Of a stretch of 54,357 nt of DNA, positions 1 to 7,760 are shown in pieces. Under the pieces are notes generated by a model that saw nothing but the letters and a program-made list of their open reading frames with translations, was not told where the DNA came from and made no database searches. The DNA is from Chthoniobacterales bacterium (GTDB lineage: Bacteria; Verrucomicrobiota; Verrucomicrobiia; Chthoniobacterales; UBA6821). Numbering within the stretch: position 1 is the first letter of the stretch; every line of letters starts with the position of its first letter. A program made the position numbers and the translations under genes. The stretch is from NCBI GenBank assembly GCA_026461395.1, contig JAPJNA010000048.1:93300-147656 (forward strand). Direction: 5' to 3'.

Positions 1-195
1 AAACATCGCCTCGTTCACCCAGGCTACGCCTGTCGAACGGGCCCGCTTGAAGCGGATCTTAGGACAGAAGACCTCAAGCCCCAGTTCTCCGCGGAGCAGT
101 CGAGTCGCCACACCTTCCTGCTTGGGTCTGGTTTTTACGCAGTACCAGAGCAATTCATGAGAAAATTGGGGAGCAGATGTTTCTGGGGCTGACAT
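1..195 (-). CDS. NusG/RfaH-like transcription antitermination factor, N-terminal part (cut by window edge)
   Basis: The reverse strand is open from an ATG at 193-195 to the left edge, giving 65 residues. They match the start of a NusG N-terminal (NGN) domain: after a short leader the chain reads LWYCVKTRPKQEGVA (residues 16-30), then an LGLEVFCPKI strand, the usual W-Y-x-V-x-T/R-P-x-Q-E pattern of NusG, RfaH and UpxY proteins. An AGGA ribosome-binding site lies about 10 bases before the ATG. It is divergent from the phosphatase gene at 270. NGN proteins bind RNA polymerase and modify pausing or termination. The unusual leader and a neighbourhood without secE or rplK suggest an RfaH/UpxY-type specialised paralog, often linked to polysaccharide operons; this is inference. 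The KOW domain, if present, is outside the window. Confidence 0.8.
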   Translation of the reverse strand, partial: MSAPETSAPQFSHELLWYCVKTRPKQEGVATRLLRGELGLEVFCPKIRFKRARSTGVAWVNEAMF

Positions 196-269
196 TTCGC
201 TATCCTGCCATGATTGATCACATCCCGCAATGCACTCGCAATTGTGGCGAAATCGTGACATAGCGAATC

Positions 270-1154
270 TTGGAGAAATCGAAGTTAGGTTTTACACAAC
301 ATCTTGTGTCTGATGAAGAACTCTACCACTACAGGAGCGTTTGGATCTCCGATGTGCATCTGGGCACCCGCGGATCGCAGGCGACGGCCTTGCTGGGGTT
401 CCTCCGCACGTTCGAGTGTGACACGCTCTATGTCGTTGGTGACCTAATCGATATATGGGCGATGAAGCGCGGTGTCTACTGGACCCAGGAGCACAGCGAC
501 GTGATCCAGAAAATCCTGCGCAAAGGCCGCAAGGGCTCCAAAATCATCTACATCCCGGGCAATCATGACGAGCGGATCGCCGATTTCACGGGTGACTATG
601 CCAATGTCCACATCCAGTCGCGTGCCTTTCACACGACCGTCGATGGCCGGAAGCTTCTAGTGGCGCACGGCCATGAACTCGACACTGTTGTCCAGAACCT
701 CGGATGGTTGGCCCATGTGGGCGATATCGGCTACACCCTGCTCTTGCAGCTCAACGGCCCGGTGAATTTTTTCAGAAGGCTGGTCGGCCAGGGTCACTGG
801 TCGCTGAGCGCCTACGTGAAGAGCGGCGTGAAGAACGTGGTGAACTTCATCGGCGGTTTCGAGGAGTCGATGGTGCACTTCGCCTCCGACGCTGAGGCCG
901 ACGGGATCATCTGTGGTCATATCCATACGGCCGCGATGCGCAAGATCAAGGAGCTCGATTACTACAACACCGGTGACTGGGTGGAGAGCCTCACAGCGCT
1001 TGTAGAAGAGGATGATGGTAAGCTCAAGCTACTCAAGTTCTCCTCCTCCGGGGAGCTTATCCAGACGCTGGCCGTCTGCGGATCCACGGAGGGGATCGTT
1101 GTGAATGAAGAGCCTTTCATTCCTGAATTCCCAGCTGAACCGCTCGCAGTCTGA
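270..1154 (+). CDS. LpxH-like UDP-2,3-diacylglucosamine pyrophosphatase family metallophosphoesterase
   Basis: Calcineurin-like metallophosphoesterase of 294 residues. The dinuclear metal motifs appear in order: SDVHLG (Asp28, His30), GDLID (Asp58), GNHDE (Asn98, His99), HGHE (His133, His135) and GHIHTA (His217, His219). Length and motif spacing fit the LpxH/LpxH2-like group that cleaves UDP-2,3-diacylglucosamine to lipid X and UMP at the inner face of the cytoplasmic membrane, consistent with lpxD in the same window. The substrate is not proven by sequence; other members act on different phosphoesters. The start used is a TTG with no clear ribosome-binding site. A GTG 12 codons later (residue 13) is an alternative and would keep every motif. 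Confidence 0.82.
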   Translation: MEKSKLGFTQHLVSDEELYHYRSVWISDVHLGTRGSQATALLGFLRTFECDTLYVVGDLIDIWAMKRGVYWTQEHSDVIQKILRKGRKGSKIIYIPGNHDERIADFTGDYANVHIQSRAFHTTVDGRKLLVAHGHELDTVVQNLGWLAHVGDIGYTLLLQLNGPVNFFRRLVGQGHWSLSAYVKSGVKNVVNFIGGFEESMVHFASDAEADGIICGHIHTAAMRKIKELDYYNTGDWVESLTALVEEDDGKLKLLKFSSSGELIQTLAVCGSTEGIVVNEEPFIPEFPAEPLAV

Positions 1155-1202
1155 AAAAACTGGCGGGACTCCCCGTCACAGCTTATTTAGATAGGCTGTT
1201 CG

Positions 1203-1556
1203 ATGACCATCTGCCTGCTCAAATCCAAGATCCATCGCGCCGCAGTCACGGGCGCCTCCGTCGACTATGAGGGAAGCCTCACTATTGCCTCCGATCTGGC
1301 GGAACGTGTCGGCCTGCTACCTTACGAGAAGATCCTGGTTGGGAATATGGGGAACGGGGAGCGCTTCGAGACCTATGTGATCTATGGCCCTCATGGATCT
1401 GGAGCCATCGAGCTCAATGGAGCCACCGCCCATCTCGGTAAAATCGGTGATAGGCTTACGATCATGTCCTATGCATGGCTCTCCGAGCAGGAGGTTGCCC
1501 GTCATAAACCCTTGGTGATCCTGCTCGACGAGAAGAACGCCGTGATCAGGGCCTAG
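1203..1556 (+). CDS. panD: Aspartate 1-decarboxylase precursor
   Basis: A 117-residue PanD, close to the usual family length of about 120-130. It decarboxylates L-aspartate to beta-alanine for pantothenate and CoA synthesis in the cytoplasm. The self-cleavage site is visible as Gly24-Ser25 inside DYEGSLTI; cleavage converts Ser25 to the pyruvoyl cofactor. Lys9 (KSKIHRA), Tyr58 and the NGATA loop are also recognisable. It begins 48 bases after the upstream phosphatase gene and may be co-transcribed with it. Pantothenate feeds coaD, which also lies in this window but far away. Identification is secure. Confidence 0.96.
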   Translation: MTICLLKSKIHRAAVTGASVDYEGSLTIASDLAERVGLLPYEKILVGNMGNGERFETYVIYGPHGSGAIELNGATAHLGKIGDRLTIMSYAWLSEQEVARHKPLVILLDEKNAVIRA

Positions 1557-1557
1557 G

Positions 1558-1585
1558 GTATTTCGTATTTCGTATTTCGTATTTC
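1558..1585. repeat. Four tandem copies of a 7-bp unit (GTATTTC)
   Basis: Four perfect head-to-tail copies of GTATTTC fill the 27-base gap between the convergent panD and MFS genes and run into the MFS stop codon. This is a short-period tandem repeat of the kind seen in other intergenic gaps in the window. It has no hairpin and no terminator shape. Confidence 0.9.
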
Positions 1586-2831
1586 ATTGAGGAGCGGCCC
1601 CGACCGGCACCCGTTTTGTGAGGGGAAACCAAGGGATCAGGAATATCCCGCAAGCGCAGAGGATCCCGCAAAGGGGAATCGCGAAGCCGATGCCCATGCG
1701 ATCAGCTACCCAGCCGGCAATCCAGCTACCGATGGCAAGCGATCCCTGGAATGTCATGAGATAGAAGGAAATCGTTCGGCCCCGTACCCAATCCGGAGAG
1801 CAGAGCTGCACGGAGACATTGTGGTTCACGGCGACGACGATCCAGCAGAGGCCGCCGCCGAACATAGCCATGGCGACAAGTGTCGGGCTTCTTCCTAAAC
1901 CCACAACAACCACGCAGGCAGAAAAAATACCCAAACAGACGCCCACCATCGTATCGATCGGGAAGCGCCGCCTCATCACAGGGATAAAGATGGCCCCGAG
2001 GACTGATCCGACGCCGAAGGCACTCAGGAGAATTCCATAACCCGTGGCACCGGTTCCCAAATGGTCGCGTGCCACGACGGGAAGTAGCGCCAGAACTCCA
2101 GATCCCGTCAGCATGAAGAAGCAGGTGCGCAGCAGGATGCCCCTGATAAGTGGCGTTTCCTTCAGGAATTTCCAGCCCTCCTCCAACGAGTGGAGCACGA
2201 CTCGAGGGGTTGCTTTTCCTTTTGATTGGGGAACGAGATGAGAGGGAACGCGCCAGAGTCCTGCGAGCACGGCCAAAAAAGAGAAGGCATTGATGGCAAA
2301 GACCCAAGCTGCTCCCAAGGCACCCACAAGGAAACCTCCCAGCGCCGGACCGATCGATCGGGCGAGATTGAAGCTGATGCTATTAAGCGAGACGGCGGCG
2401 GCGACCTTATCCCGGGTCACCAGATCCTGAAGCAGGGTCTGCCATCCTGGCAGATGGATCGCCGAACCCATACCCAGCAGGAAAAGCAGCACCAGAAGTT
2501 GTATGGGGCGCAAATGCCCATTCCAAGTCATCACCGCCATGAGACCGGCCATGGTCATCATCCAAAGCTGGGCTCCAACCAGCAGCCTGCGCCGGTTGAC
2601 AAGATCGGTCAGCACTCCGCCGGCCAAGCCAAGTAGAAAGGCCGGAAGGCTAGCCGCCGTCTGGACCAGGCCAATCAGGAGAGGGGATGTTGTCAGTGTC
2701 GTCATGAGCCATGCTGCCGCGGCCGCATGCATGAGAGTCCCCAGATTGGAGAGGAAGTTGGCAATCCAGAGATCCCGAAACTCAGGCTGGCGAAGGGGGG
2801 CAATGCCAGAACCGAAAAGCTTGTCGCTCAT
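1584..2831 (-). CDS. MFS transporter (MFS_3 / EntS-like exporter family)
   Basis: An integral inner-membrane protein of about 415 residues with roughly 12 hydrophobic segments. The N-terminal half carries the major facilitator loop between helices 2 and 3 (GGVLTDLVNRRRLL, with the D and R/R residues). The N-terminal pattern (PEFRDLWIANFLSNLGTLM) and RSIGPALGG resemble the MFS_3 (DUF894) group that includes the enterobactin exporter EntS, so proton-driven efflux of a small molecule is likely. The substrate is unknown. The open frame extends to 2885, but MSDKLFGSG at 2831 is preferred because the 18 extra residues look unlike the family. It is convergent with panD. Confidence 0.85.
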   Translation of the reverse strand: MSDKLFGSGIAPLRQPEFRDLWIANFLSNLGTLMHAAAAAWLMTTLTTSPLLIGLVQTAASLPAFLLGLAGGVLTDLVNRRRLLVGAQLWMMTMAGLMAVMTWNGHLRPIQLLVLLFLLGMGSAIHLPGWQTLLQDLVTRDKVAAAVSLNSISFNLARSIGPALGGFLVGALGAAWVFAINAFSFLAVLAGLWRVPSHLVPQSKGKATPRVVLHSLEEGWKFLKETPLIRGILLRTCFFMLTGSGVLALLPVVARDHLGTGATGYGILLSAFGVGSVLGAIFIPVMRRRFPIDTMVGVCLGIFSACVVVVGLGRSPTLVAMAMFGGGLCWIVVAVNHNVSVQLCSPDWVRGRTISFYLMTFQGSLAIGSWIAGWVADRMGIGFAIPLCGILCACGIFLIPWFPLTKRVPVGAAPQ

Positions 2832-2948
2832 CGGAAGATGAAAAGTCCCAGATGCCTCATAGTGATATGGGAGGCATCCTCCCATGAAAGCCTTGTTTCG
2901 GGCGAGTGGGATCAGCTCGCCTTGGCAGACTGGCTTAGCCAGTAGAAT

Positions 2949-3149
2949 TTAACGCTTGGCTATTGCCGCGTTGACCACGGTCTTAGTCTTCTGCGCCTTG
3001 GCTTTCACTTTCAGTGCAGCTGCTTCGTGGTGATGCTTGTCGAGACCGTCAGCGCTCAGGTCACGATCCTGTCGCGAAGTATGAACCCGGTTTTCCATAG
3101 CTGCTTCGCTTTTGATCCGGGTGTTTGATTTGTGGGATGTGGTACTCAT
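2949..3149 (-). CDS. Small basic hypothetical protein
   Basis: A 66-residue, highly charged, lysine/arginine/alanine-rich protein without membrane segment or signal peptide. An AAGGAAG sequence about 14 bases before the ATG could serve as ribosome-binding site. I do not recognise a family. The composition (HHHEAAALKVKAKAQKTK near residues 39-56) suggests a disordered nucleic-acid-binding or ribosome-associated peptide, but that is a guess. It lies between the MFS gene and gyrA on the same strand. It could be a chance open frame, although the strand, start context and composition favour a real gene. Confidence 0.5.
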   Translation of the reverse strand: MSTTSHKSNTRIKSEAAMENRVHTSRQDRDLSADGLDKHHHEAAALKVKAKAQKTKTVVNAAIAKR

Positions 3150-3231
3150 AGGTTACGAGTTCATCTTCCTTCAGAAGCAAAACAATTCAACCGAGATGGG
3201 CTAATCAATCGACTTATTCACAACCTCGGAT

Positions 3232-3249
3232 CATCAACAAAAGTTGATG
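3232..3249. repeat. Perfect 7-bp hairpin CATCAAC-aaaa-GTTGATG
   Basis: Perfect inverted repeat with a 4-base A loop, downstream of gyrA and upstream of the small gene at 2949-3149. There is no following T-run on either strand, so it is not a standard intrinsic terminator. It could stabilise the gyrA transcript end. Confidence 0.6.
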
Positions 3250-3297
3250 GAAACTGACATAGGTGTCCCCAGATCAGAACGACAGATTCGATGCAGG

Positions 3298-3357
3298 GCT
3301 AGGTACGCGAGAGCCGCTGTAGTTCTCCTACAGCAAGCGAGTAACACAACCTTAGCC
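3298..3357. repeat. REP-like hairpin element A, directly after gyrA
   Basis: The element has a 7-bp perfect stem, GCTGTAG (3316-3322) and CTACAGC (3328-3334), with a 5-base loop. Direct copies of GCGAG sit on both sides of the hairpin, and the outer ends GGGCTA/TAGCCC pair across it. It overlaps the gyrA stop codon. A second member with the same layout is at 46879-46958. It may act as the transcript end or mRNA stabiliser of gyrA. Confidence 0.65.
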
Positions 3358-5928
3358 CTCTACGACTTCGTCTTCTTTTTGTGATACCACCGGTGCAATT
3401 CCCTGCAGTTTCTCCCCCTCGGGCAGATTGATCAGACGCACGCCCATGGCATTCCTGCCGGTCTCGCGGATCTTGTCGACGGGAGTGCGGACCATCTGAC
3501 CACCGGAGGTAATCAGCATAATCTCGTCGGAATCAGTGACGGAGAGCGCTCCGACCACGCACCCCACCTTGTCCCCGGTCTTCATGGTGATGATGCCTTT
3601 GCCGCCGCGCGATTGCTTGCGGTACTCCTCGAAGGAGGTGCGTTTGCCGATACCGTTCTCGCCTGCCACAAGCAGCATGCAGTCGTTGCGGACAAGGCTG
3701 ACGGAGACGACCTCGTCGCCTTTATTGGGACGAATGCCCCAGACACCGACGGTCTTGCGACCCTGGTCGCGGAGCTCTTCTTCGCTGAAGCGGATACTCA
3801 TGCCCTCCTTGGTGACTAGGACAACCTCGTCGTGGCCGTCCGTGAGAGACGCGGAGATAAGGACATCCCCCTCCTCGATCTCGATGGCGATGATGCCTCC
3901 CTTGCGGATGTTGGAGAAGTCTCCGAGGTTCGACTTCTTCACAATGCCACTGCGTGTGGCGAAGAAAATGTGCTTCTCGGGATTCCAGGTGGTCTCGACA
4001 CCTCCTGCACCACCGCTGGTAGTAGACTCGATGCGAAGTGTGGCGGCGACCTGTTCACCCGACTGGAAGTTGAGGATATTCGCAATGGAGCGGCCCTTGG
4101 CTGTACGACTCATTTCGGGAATCTCATGTACTCTCTCGACGTAGCAGCGGCCTGTCTTTGTGAAGAAGACAAGGTAGTCATGCGTGCTGGCGGTAAAGAG
4201 ATGCTCGACGAAATCACCCTCCTCAGCATCGGTCTGAGCCTCACGCGTAGTCATTCCAATGACTCCCTTGCCACCACGCTTCTGCGAACGGTAGGCGCTG
4301 ACGGCTGTGCGCTTAATAAATCCCTTGTGGGTCACGGTGATAATACAGCCTTCGTTGGCGATCAAATCTTCAATGGAGATCTCTCCCTCCTCTGGAACAA
4401 GTTCCGTTAGGCGGGGGCCGGCGTGCTTGTCACGGATCGCCTTCAGCTCGGTCTTGATGATCGTAAAGACGCGCTCTTCGCGGGCCAGGATATCGACCAG
4501 GTCAGCGATCGTGGAGAGAAGCTGCTGATACTCGGTGTTGAGCTTGTCTCGTTCAAGGCCAGTGAGCTGGTAGAGGCGCAACTCGAGGATGGCATCGGCC
4601 TGAGGCTCGCTGAAGCAATACTGCCCCTTCTCATTGAGCCGGGACTCCTGACGGAGCAGGATGCCGAATTTCTCGATCTCCTTCTTCGAGAACTCGATGG
4701 CCAACAGGCGTGTCCGGGCCTCGTCGCGGTTCTGGGAATCGCGGATGATCTTGATGAAGTTGTCGAGATTCGCGAGGGCGATCAGGTAGCCCTCAAGCTT
4801 CTCGGCGCGGGTCTCGGCCTCACGGAGGAGGAAGCGGGTGCGACGTAGGATGACCTCGCGGCGGTGCTCGATGAAGCAGGCGATGGCTTCCTTGAGCGAA
4901 AGGAGCTTCGGACGCCCGCGGTCGATCGCCAGCATCGAGATCGAGAAGGAGGACTCGAGCGCGGTGTGCTTGTAGAGGTTATTGATAACGACCTTTGGAA
5001 TAGCATCCCGTTTGAGCTCGATGACAACACGGGTGTTCTCGTCAGACTCATCGCGGATAGCGCTGATGTCGGTGATGATCTTCTCGTTCACGAGACCTGC
5101 GATGCGCTCGACAAGGGTAGCCCGGTTGACGTTGTAGGGAATCTCAGTGATGACGATCTGCTCGCGACCGCCCTTGATCTCCTCCACGCCGGCACGTCCT
5201 CGGACCTTCACGGAGCCACGCCCGGTCTCGAAGTATTGCCTGATACCGCCGACGCCGCAGAGCTGGCATCCCGTCGGGAAGTCAGGACCCTTGATGTGCT
5301 TCATCAACTCGTCGAGCGTGATGTCGGGATTATCGACCTGGGCACAGACCGCATCGATCGTCTCGCCGAGGTTATGCGGAGGGATATTGGTCGCCATGCC
5401 GACCGCGATGCCAGTGCCACCATTGACGAGAAGGTTCGGGATCGATGCTGGGAAAACGGTCGGCTCCTCGCGTGTGTCATCGTAGTTCGGAACGAAATCG
5501 ACCGTGTCGTGATCCATGTCCTCCATGAGGACAGCGCCGAGGGGCCGCAGGCGTGCCTCGGTGTAACGCATAGAGGCCGGAGGGTCACCTTCGACGGAAC
5601 CGAAGTTGCCCTGCCCCTCGATGAGAGTCTCGCGCATTGCCCAGGTCTGGGCCATGTGGACGAGAGTGGGATAGATCGCCTGGTCACCATGGGGGTGATA
5701 GTTACCCATCGTCTCTCCAACGATCTTGGCGCACTTGAGGTGCTTGCGAGTCGGCATGACCCCGAGCTCGCTCATGGCAAACAGGATGCGGCGCTGGGAG
5801 GGCTTCAGACCATCGCGGGCATCGGGAAGCGCCCGGGAAATGATAACCGACATGGAGTAATCGAGGAAGGATCTGGAAATCTCTTCGGCGACATCGATCG
5901 GTTCGACTTTTTCGTTCTGGTTATACAA
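3352..5928 (-). CDS. gyrA: DNA gyrase subunit A
   Basis: An 858-residue type IIA topoisomerase A subunit, typical GyrA length. With GyrB it introduces negative supercoils using ATP. The catalytic tyrosine is Tyr122 in RYTEARL. The GyrA box needed for DNA wrapping appears as QKRGGKG in the C-terminal beta-pinwheel, which separates it from ParC. In the quinolone region the sequence is HPHGDQAIYP, so E. coli positions Ser83 and Asp87 are Gln83 and Pro87. The start is a TTG (5926-5928); the next in-frame ATG (Met27) would remove conserved sequence. It follows lpxD after 147 bases and may have its own promoter. gyrB is not in the window. Confidence 0.97.
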   Translation of the reverse strand: MYNQNEKVEPIDVAEEISRSFLDYSMSVIISRALPDARDGLKPSQRRILFAMSELGVMPTRKHLKCAKIVGETMGNYHPHGDQAIYPTLVHMAQTWAMRETLIEGQGNFGSVEGDPPASMRYTEARLRPLGAVLMEDMDHDTVDFVPNYDDTREEPTVFPASIPNLLVNGGTGIAVGMATNIPPHNLGETIDAVCAQVDNPDITLDELMKHIKGPDFPTGCQLCGVGGIRQYFETGRGSVKVRGRAGVEEIKGGREQIVITEIPYNVNRATLVERIAGLVNEKIITDISAIRDESDENTRVVIELKRDAIPKVVINNLYKHTALESSFSISMLAIDRGRPKLLSLKEAIACFIEHRREVILRRTRFLLREAETRAEKLEGYLIALANLDNFIKIIRDSQNRDEARTRLLAIEFSKKEIEKFGILLRQESRLNEKGQYCFSEPQADAILELRLYQLTGLERDKLNTEYQQLLSTIADLVDILAREERVFTIIKTELKAIRDKHAGPRLTELVPEEGEISIEDLIANEGCIITVTHKGFIKRTAVSAYRSQKRGGKGVIGMTTREAQTDAEEGDFVEHLFTASTHDYLVFFTKTGRCYVERVHEIPEMSRTAKGRSIANILNFQSGEQVAATLRIESTTSGGAGGVETTWNPEKHIFFATRSGIVKKSNLGDFSNIRKGGIIAIEIEEGDVLISASLTDGHDEVVLVTKEGMSIRFSEEELRDQGRKTVGVWGIRPNKGDEVVSVSLVRNDCMLLVAGENGIGKRTSFEEYRKQSRGGKGIITMKTGDKVGCVVGALSVTDSDEIMLITSGGQMVRTPVDKIRETGRNAMGVRLINLPEGEKLQGIAPVVSQKEDEVVEG

Positions 5929-5968
5929 GGTATTGGGCCTAAGGGGTGGTTTGAGATTGAGTCCCTAC

Positions 5969-5974
5969 AATATA
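5969..5974 (-). promoter_or_regulatory. Candidate -10 element upstream of gyrA
   Basis: On the reverse strand, CCTATATATTGT contains a TATATT -10-like hexamer 41-46 bases before the gyrA start, in an AT-rich patch unlike its surroundings. No clear -35 hexamer lies 17 bases upstream. It could let gyrA be transcribed independently of lpxD. Weak evidence. Confidence 0.3.
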
Positions 5975-6075
5975 TAGGAGCGAAGCAGTGCGGGGAAAGT
6001 ACGAAAGTGGAAAAGTCAAATGTTCCAACTGATAACACTGGGCGTATCGGGGAAACCTTCCCACTTTTTCACCTT

Positions 6076-7089
6076 TTACTTTTGCACCAACTTCTCGAGC
6101 TCCTTAACCCTGTCATACAGTTTGTGGAGCTGGGAAATATAGAAATTTGTCTGCTTGAACTCCTTCATCGGCTTGGCAGGGGCGCCAATCAACATCGAGC
6201 CCGCTGGGACATTCTTGGAGACACCGGCTTTGGCTCCCAGCACGGCCTTATCACCGATTTCGATATGCCCGGCGAGGCCGACCTGCCCCGCTAGAGTGAC
6301 ATAGGAGCCGATCCGCGTGCTTCCAGAGATCCCGACTTGGGAGCAGATGATGGTGTGAGAACCGATCTGCACATTGTGGGCGATCTGCACCAGATTATCG
6401 ATCTTACTCCCCTCGCCGATAATGGTGCGTCCGAAGCGGGCGCGGTCGACGGTGGTATTGGCTCCGATCTCGACGTCATCACCGATCTCAACAATGCCGG
6501 TCTGGGGAATCTTGACATGGCGTCCCTCCTTGAACTCGTAGCCGAATCCACACGATCCGATAACTGCACCCGGTTGAAGAATGACGCGGTTGCCCAGAAT
6601 GCAACGCTCGCGGATGATCGCTCCGGGATGTAAATGACATCCCTCACCGAGATGCACCTCACTGCCGATGAGACATCCAGCTCCGATCACGGAACCGGAA
6701 CCGATCACGGCTGAATCCCCGATCACGGCCAGTGGCCCCACGGAAACCCGCTCACCTAGTTTTGCGGAAGAAGAGACGACAGCCGAAGGATGGATGCCGA
6801 GTTCAGCCACCACTTCGGGTGGCGCAAAGGCCGACACCACGGAGGCGAAGGCCGTGGAGGGATTTTCAACATTCAGGAGTACCGGTCCGATCTCCTCTCT
6901 AAACTCCAGAGGAACGAAAACTGCACTAGCCTTGCTCAGACGGAGTTGGGCCAGATAGCGGGGGTTTCCGAAGAAAGTGATGTCACCCGGGCGAGCCTCC
7001 TGCAAGGAGGCAACACCTGTGATTTCCAACTCGCCCGAACCGGTCGGGGCCTCGAATCCCGCGAGTACTGCTAATTCCAGCAGTCTCAT
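6076..7089 (-). CDS. lpxD: UDP-3-O-acylglucosamine N-acyltransferase
   Basis: A 337-residue LpxD. It adds the second 3-hydroxyacyl chain (from acyl-ACP) to UDP-3-O-acylglucosamine in lipid A synthesis, in the cytoplasm. The N-terminal uridine-binding domain (residues 1-95) is followed by a long left-handed beta-helix of hexapeptide repeats (IG-D-x-x-x-IG pattern, about 105-290) and a C-terminal helix. The catalytic histidine is His238 in QIAHNVQIG. It starts 33 bases after the ompH stop, in the conserved bamA-ompH-lpxD order. The usual downstream partners fabZ and lpxA are absent; gyrA follows instead. Confidence 0.96.
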   Translation of the reverse strand: MRLLELAVLAGFEAPTGSGELEITGVASLQEARPGDITFFGNPRYLAQLRLSKASAVFVPLEFREEIGPVLLNVENPSTAFASVVSAFAPPEVVAELGIHPSAVVSSSAKLGERVSVGPLAVIGDSAVIGSGSVIGAGCLIGSEVHLGEGCHLHPGAIIRERCILGNRVILQPGAVIGSCGFGYEFKEGRHVKIPQTGIVEIGDDVEIGANTTVDRARFGRTIIGEGSKIDNLVQIAHNVQIGSHTIICSQVGISGSTRIGSYVTLAGQVGLAGHIEIGDKAVLGAKAGVSKNVPAGSMLIGAPAKPMKEFKQTNFYISQLHKLYDRVKELEKLVQK

Positions 7090-7122
7090 GGGAAAGTGAA
7101 CCGTGGCAACGGGGTTGCCGGA

Positions 7123-7719
7123 TTATTTCGCGGCGGCGGTCTTAGCCGGGGCGTTCTTGTTCAGTGTCGTGATCACGTCCTGACTGAAGTCGAGATCATC
7201 ACGGGAATAGAGAATAACGGGTACGGCGCCGGCGCTCAATCCGGATTTGTCAAAGACGATGTCATAGCCCTTGGCTTTCACAAGATCGTTCACGGTCTTC
7301 ATGATGTCGTCGACGATGTCCTTGCGCATACGGAGGAACTGATCCTGAAGTCCCTTCTGCTTGGAGGTGCGATAGTCAGCAATCTCCTTGTCGAGTGCGC
7401 GTGCGGCAGCAACTTTGGTCTGCAGATCCTTTTTCTTGGCTTCAGCGTCATCTTTAGCCAGGCCGGGTTTCTGGATGTCGGTATTCAGCTGACTGATATC
7501 CTTCATGCTGGCCTTGAGGGTTTCCACACGTCCATTCAGGTCGTCATTGGCCGTCTTCTCAGCGGCAGAATATTTGTCTTGGGCGTCCTTGGTCTTGTAG
7601 TACTCGCTGAAGACACGGTTCATATCGACGGTGCCGAATTTAACCTGTGCATTGGCGAAACCAGCGCCACCAAGGACGAAAAGTGCCGCGAGCAAAGAGA
7701 TACGGGTGATGGATGTCAT
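7123..7719 (-). CDS. OmpH/Skp family periplasmic chaperone
   Basis: A 198-residue exported protein with a signal peptide (residues 1-24, ending in GGAGFANAQ). It is followed by a beta strand (VKFGTVDMNRVFSEY) and a long charged alpha-helical arm, then the C-terminal strand (GYDIVFDKSGLS...VPVILYSRDDLDFSQDVI) typical of OmpH/Skp. Skp trimers hold unfolded outer-membrane proteins in the periplasm and deliver them to BamA, whose gene is immediately upstream. The tail is alanine/lysine rich (NKNAPAKTAAAK). Family assignment is strong and function is by homology. Confidence 0.92.
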   Translation of the reverse strand: MTSITRISLLAALFVLGGAGFANAQVKFGTVDMNRVFSEYYKTKDAQDKYSAAEKTANDDLNGRVETLKASMKDISQLNTDIQKPGLAKDDAEAKKKDLQTKVAAARALDKEIADYRTSKQKGLQDQFLRMRKDIVDDIMKTVNDLVKAKGYDIVFDKSGLSAGAVPVILYSRDDLDFSQDVITTLNKNAPAKTAAAK

Positions 7720-7760
7720 GATGTGATGAGTTAAAAATTAAGTCGTACTTATAGTCAACA

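Noticed and set aside
1726-2307. Second long frame of 193 codons within the MFS gene
   Set aside because: Same-strand shadow frame of a membrane protein; composition Arg/Ser/Cys-rich with no domain.
3213-3221. DnaA-box-like TTATTCACA near gyrA
   Set aside because: A single site with one mismatch and no cluster, no dnaA, dnaN or AT-rich unwinding region; not evidence of an origin.
4864-6294. Long open frame of 476 codons on the plus strand
   Set aside because: It is antisense to gyrA and its codon pattern follows the reverse frame of a strongly conserved gene; no domain pattern is visible.
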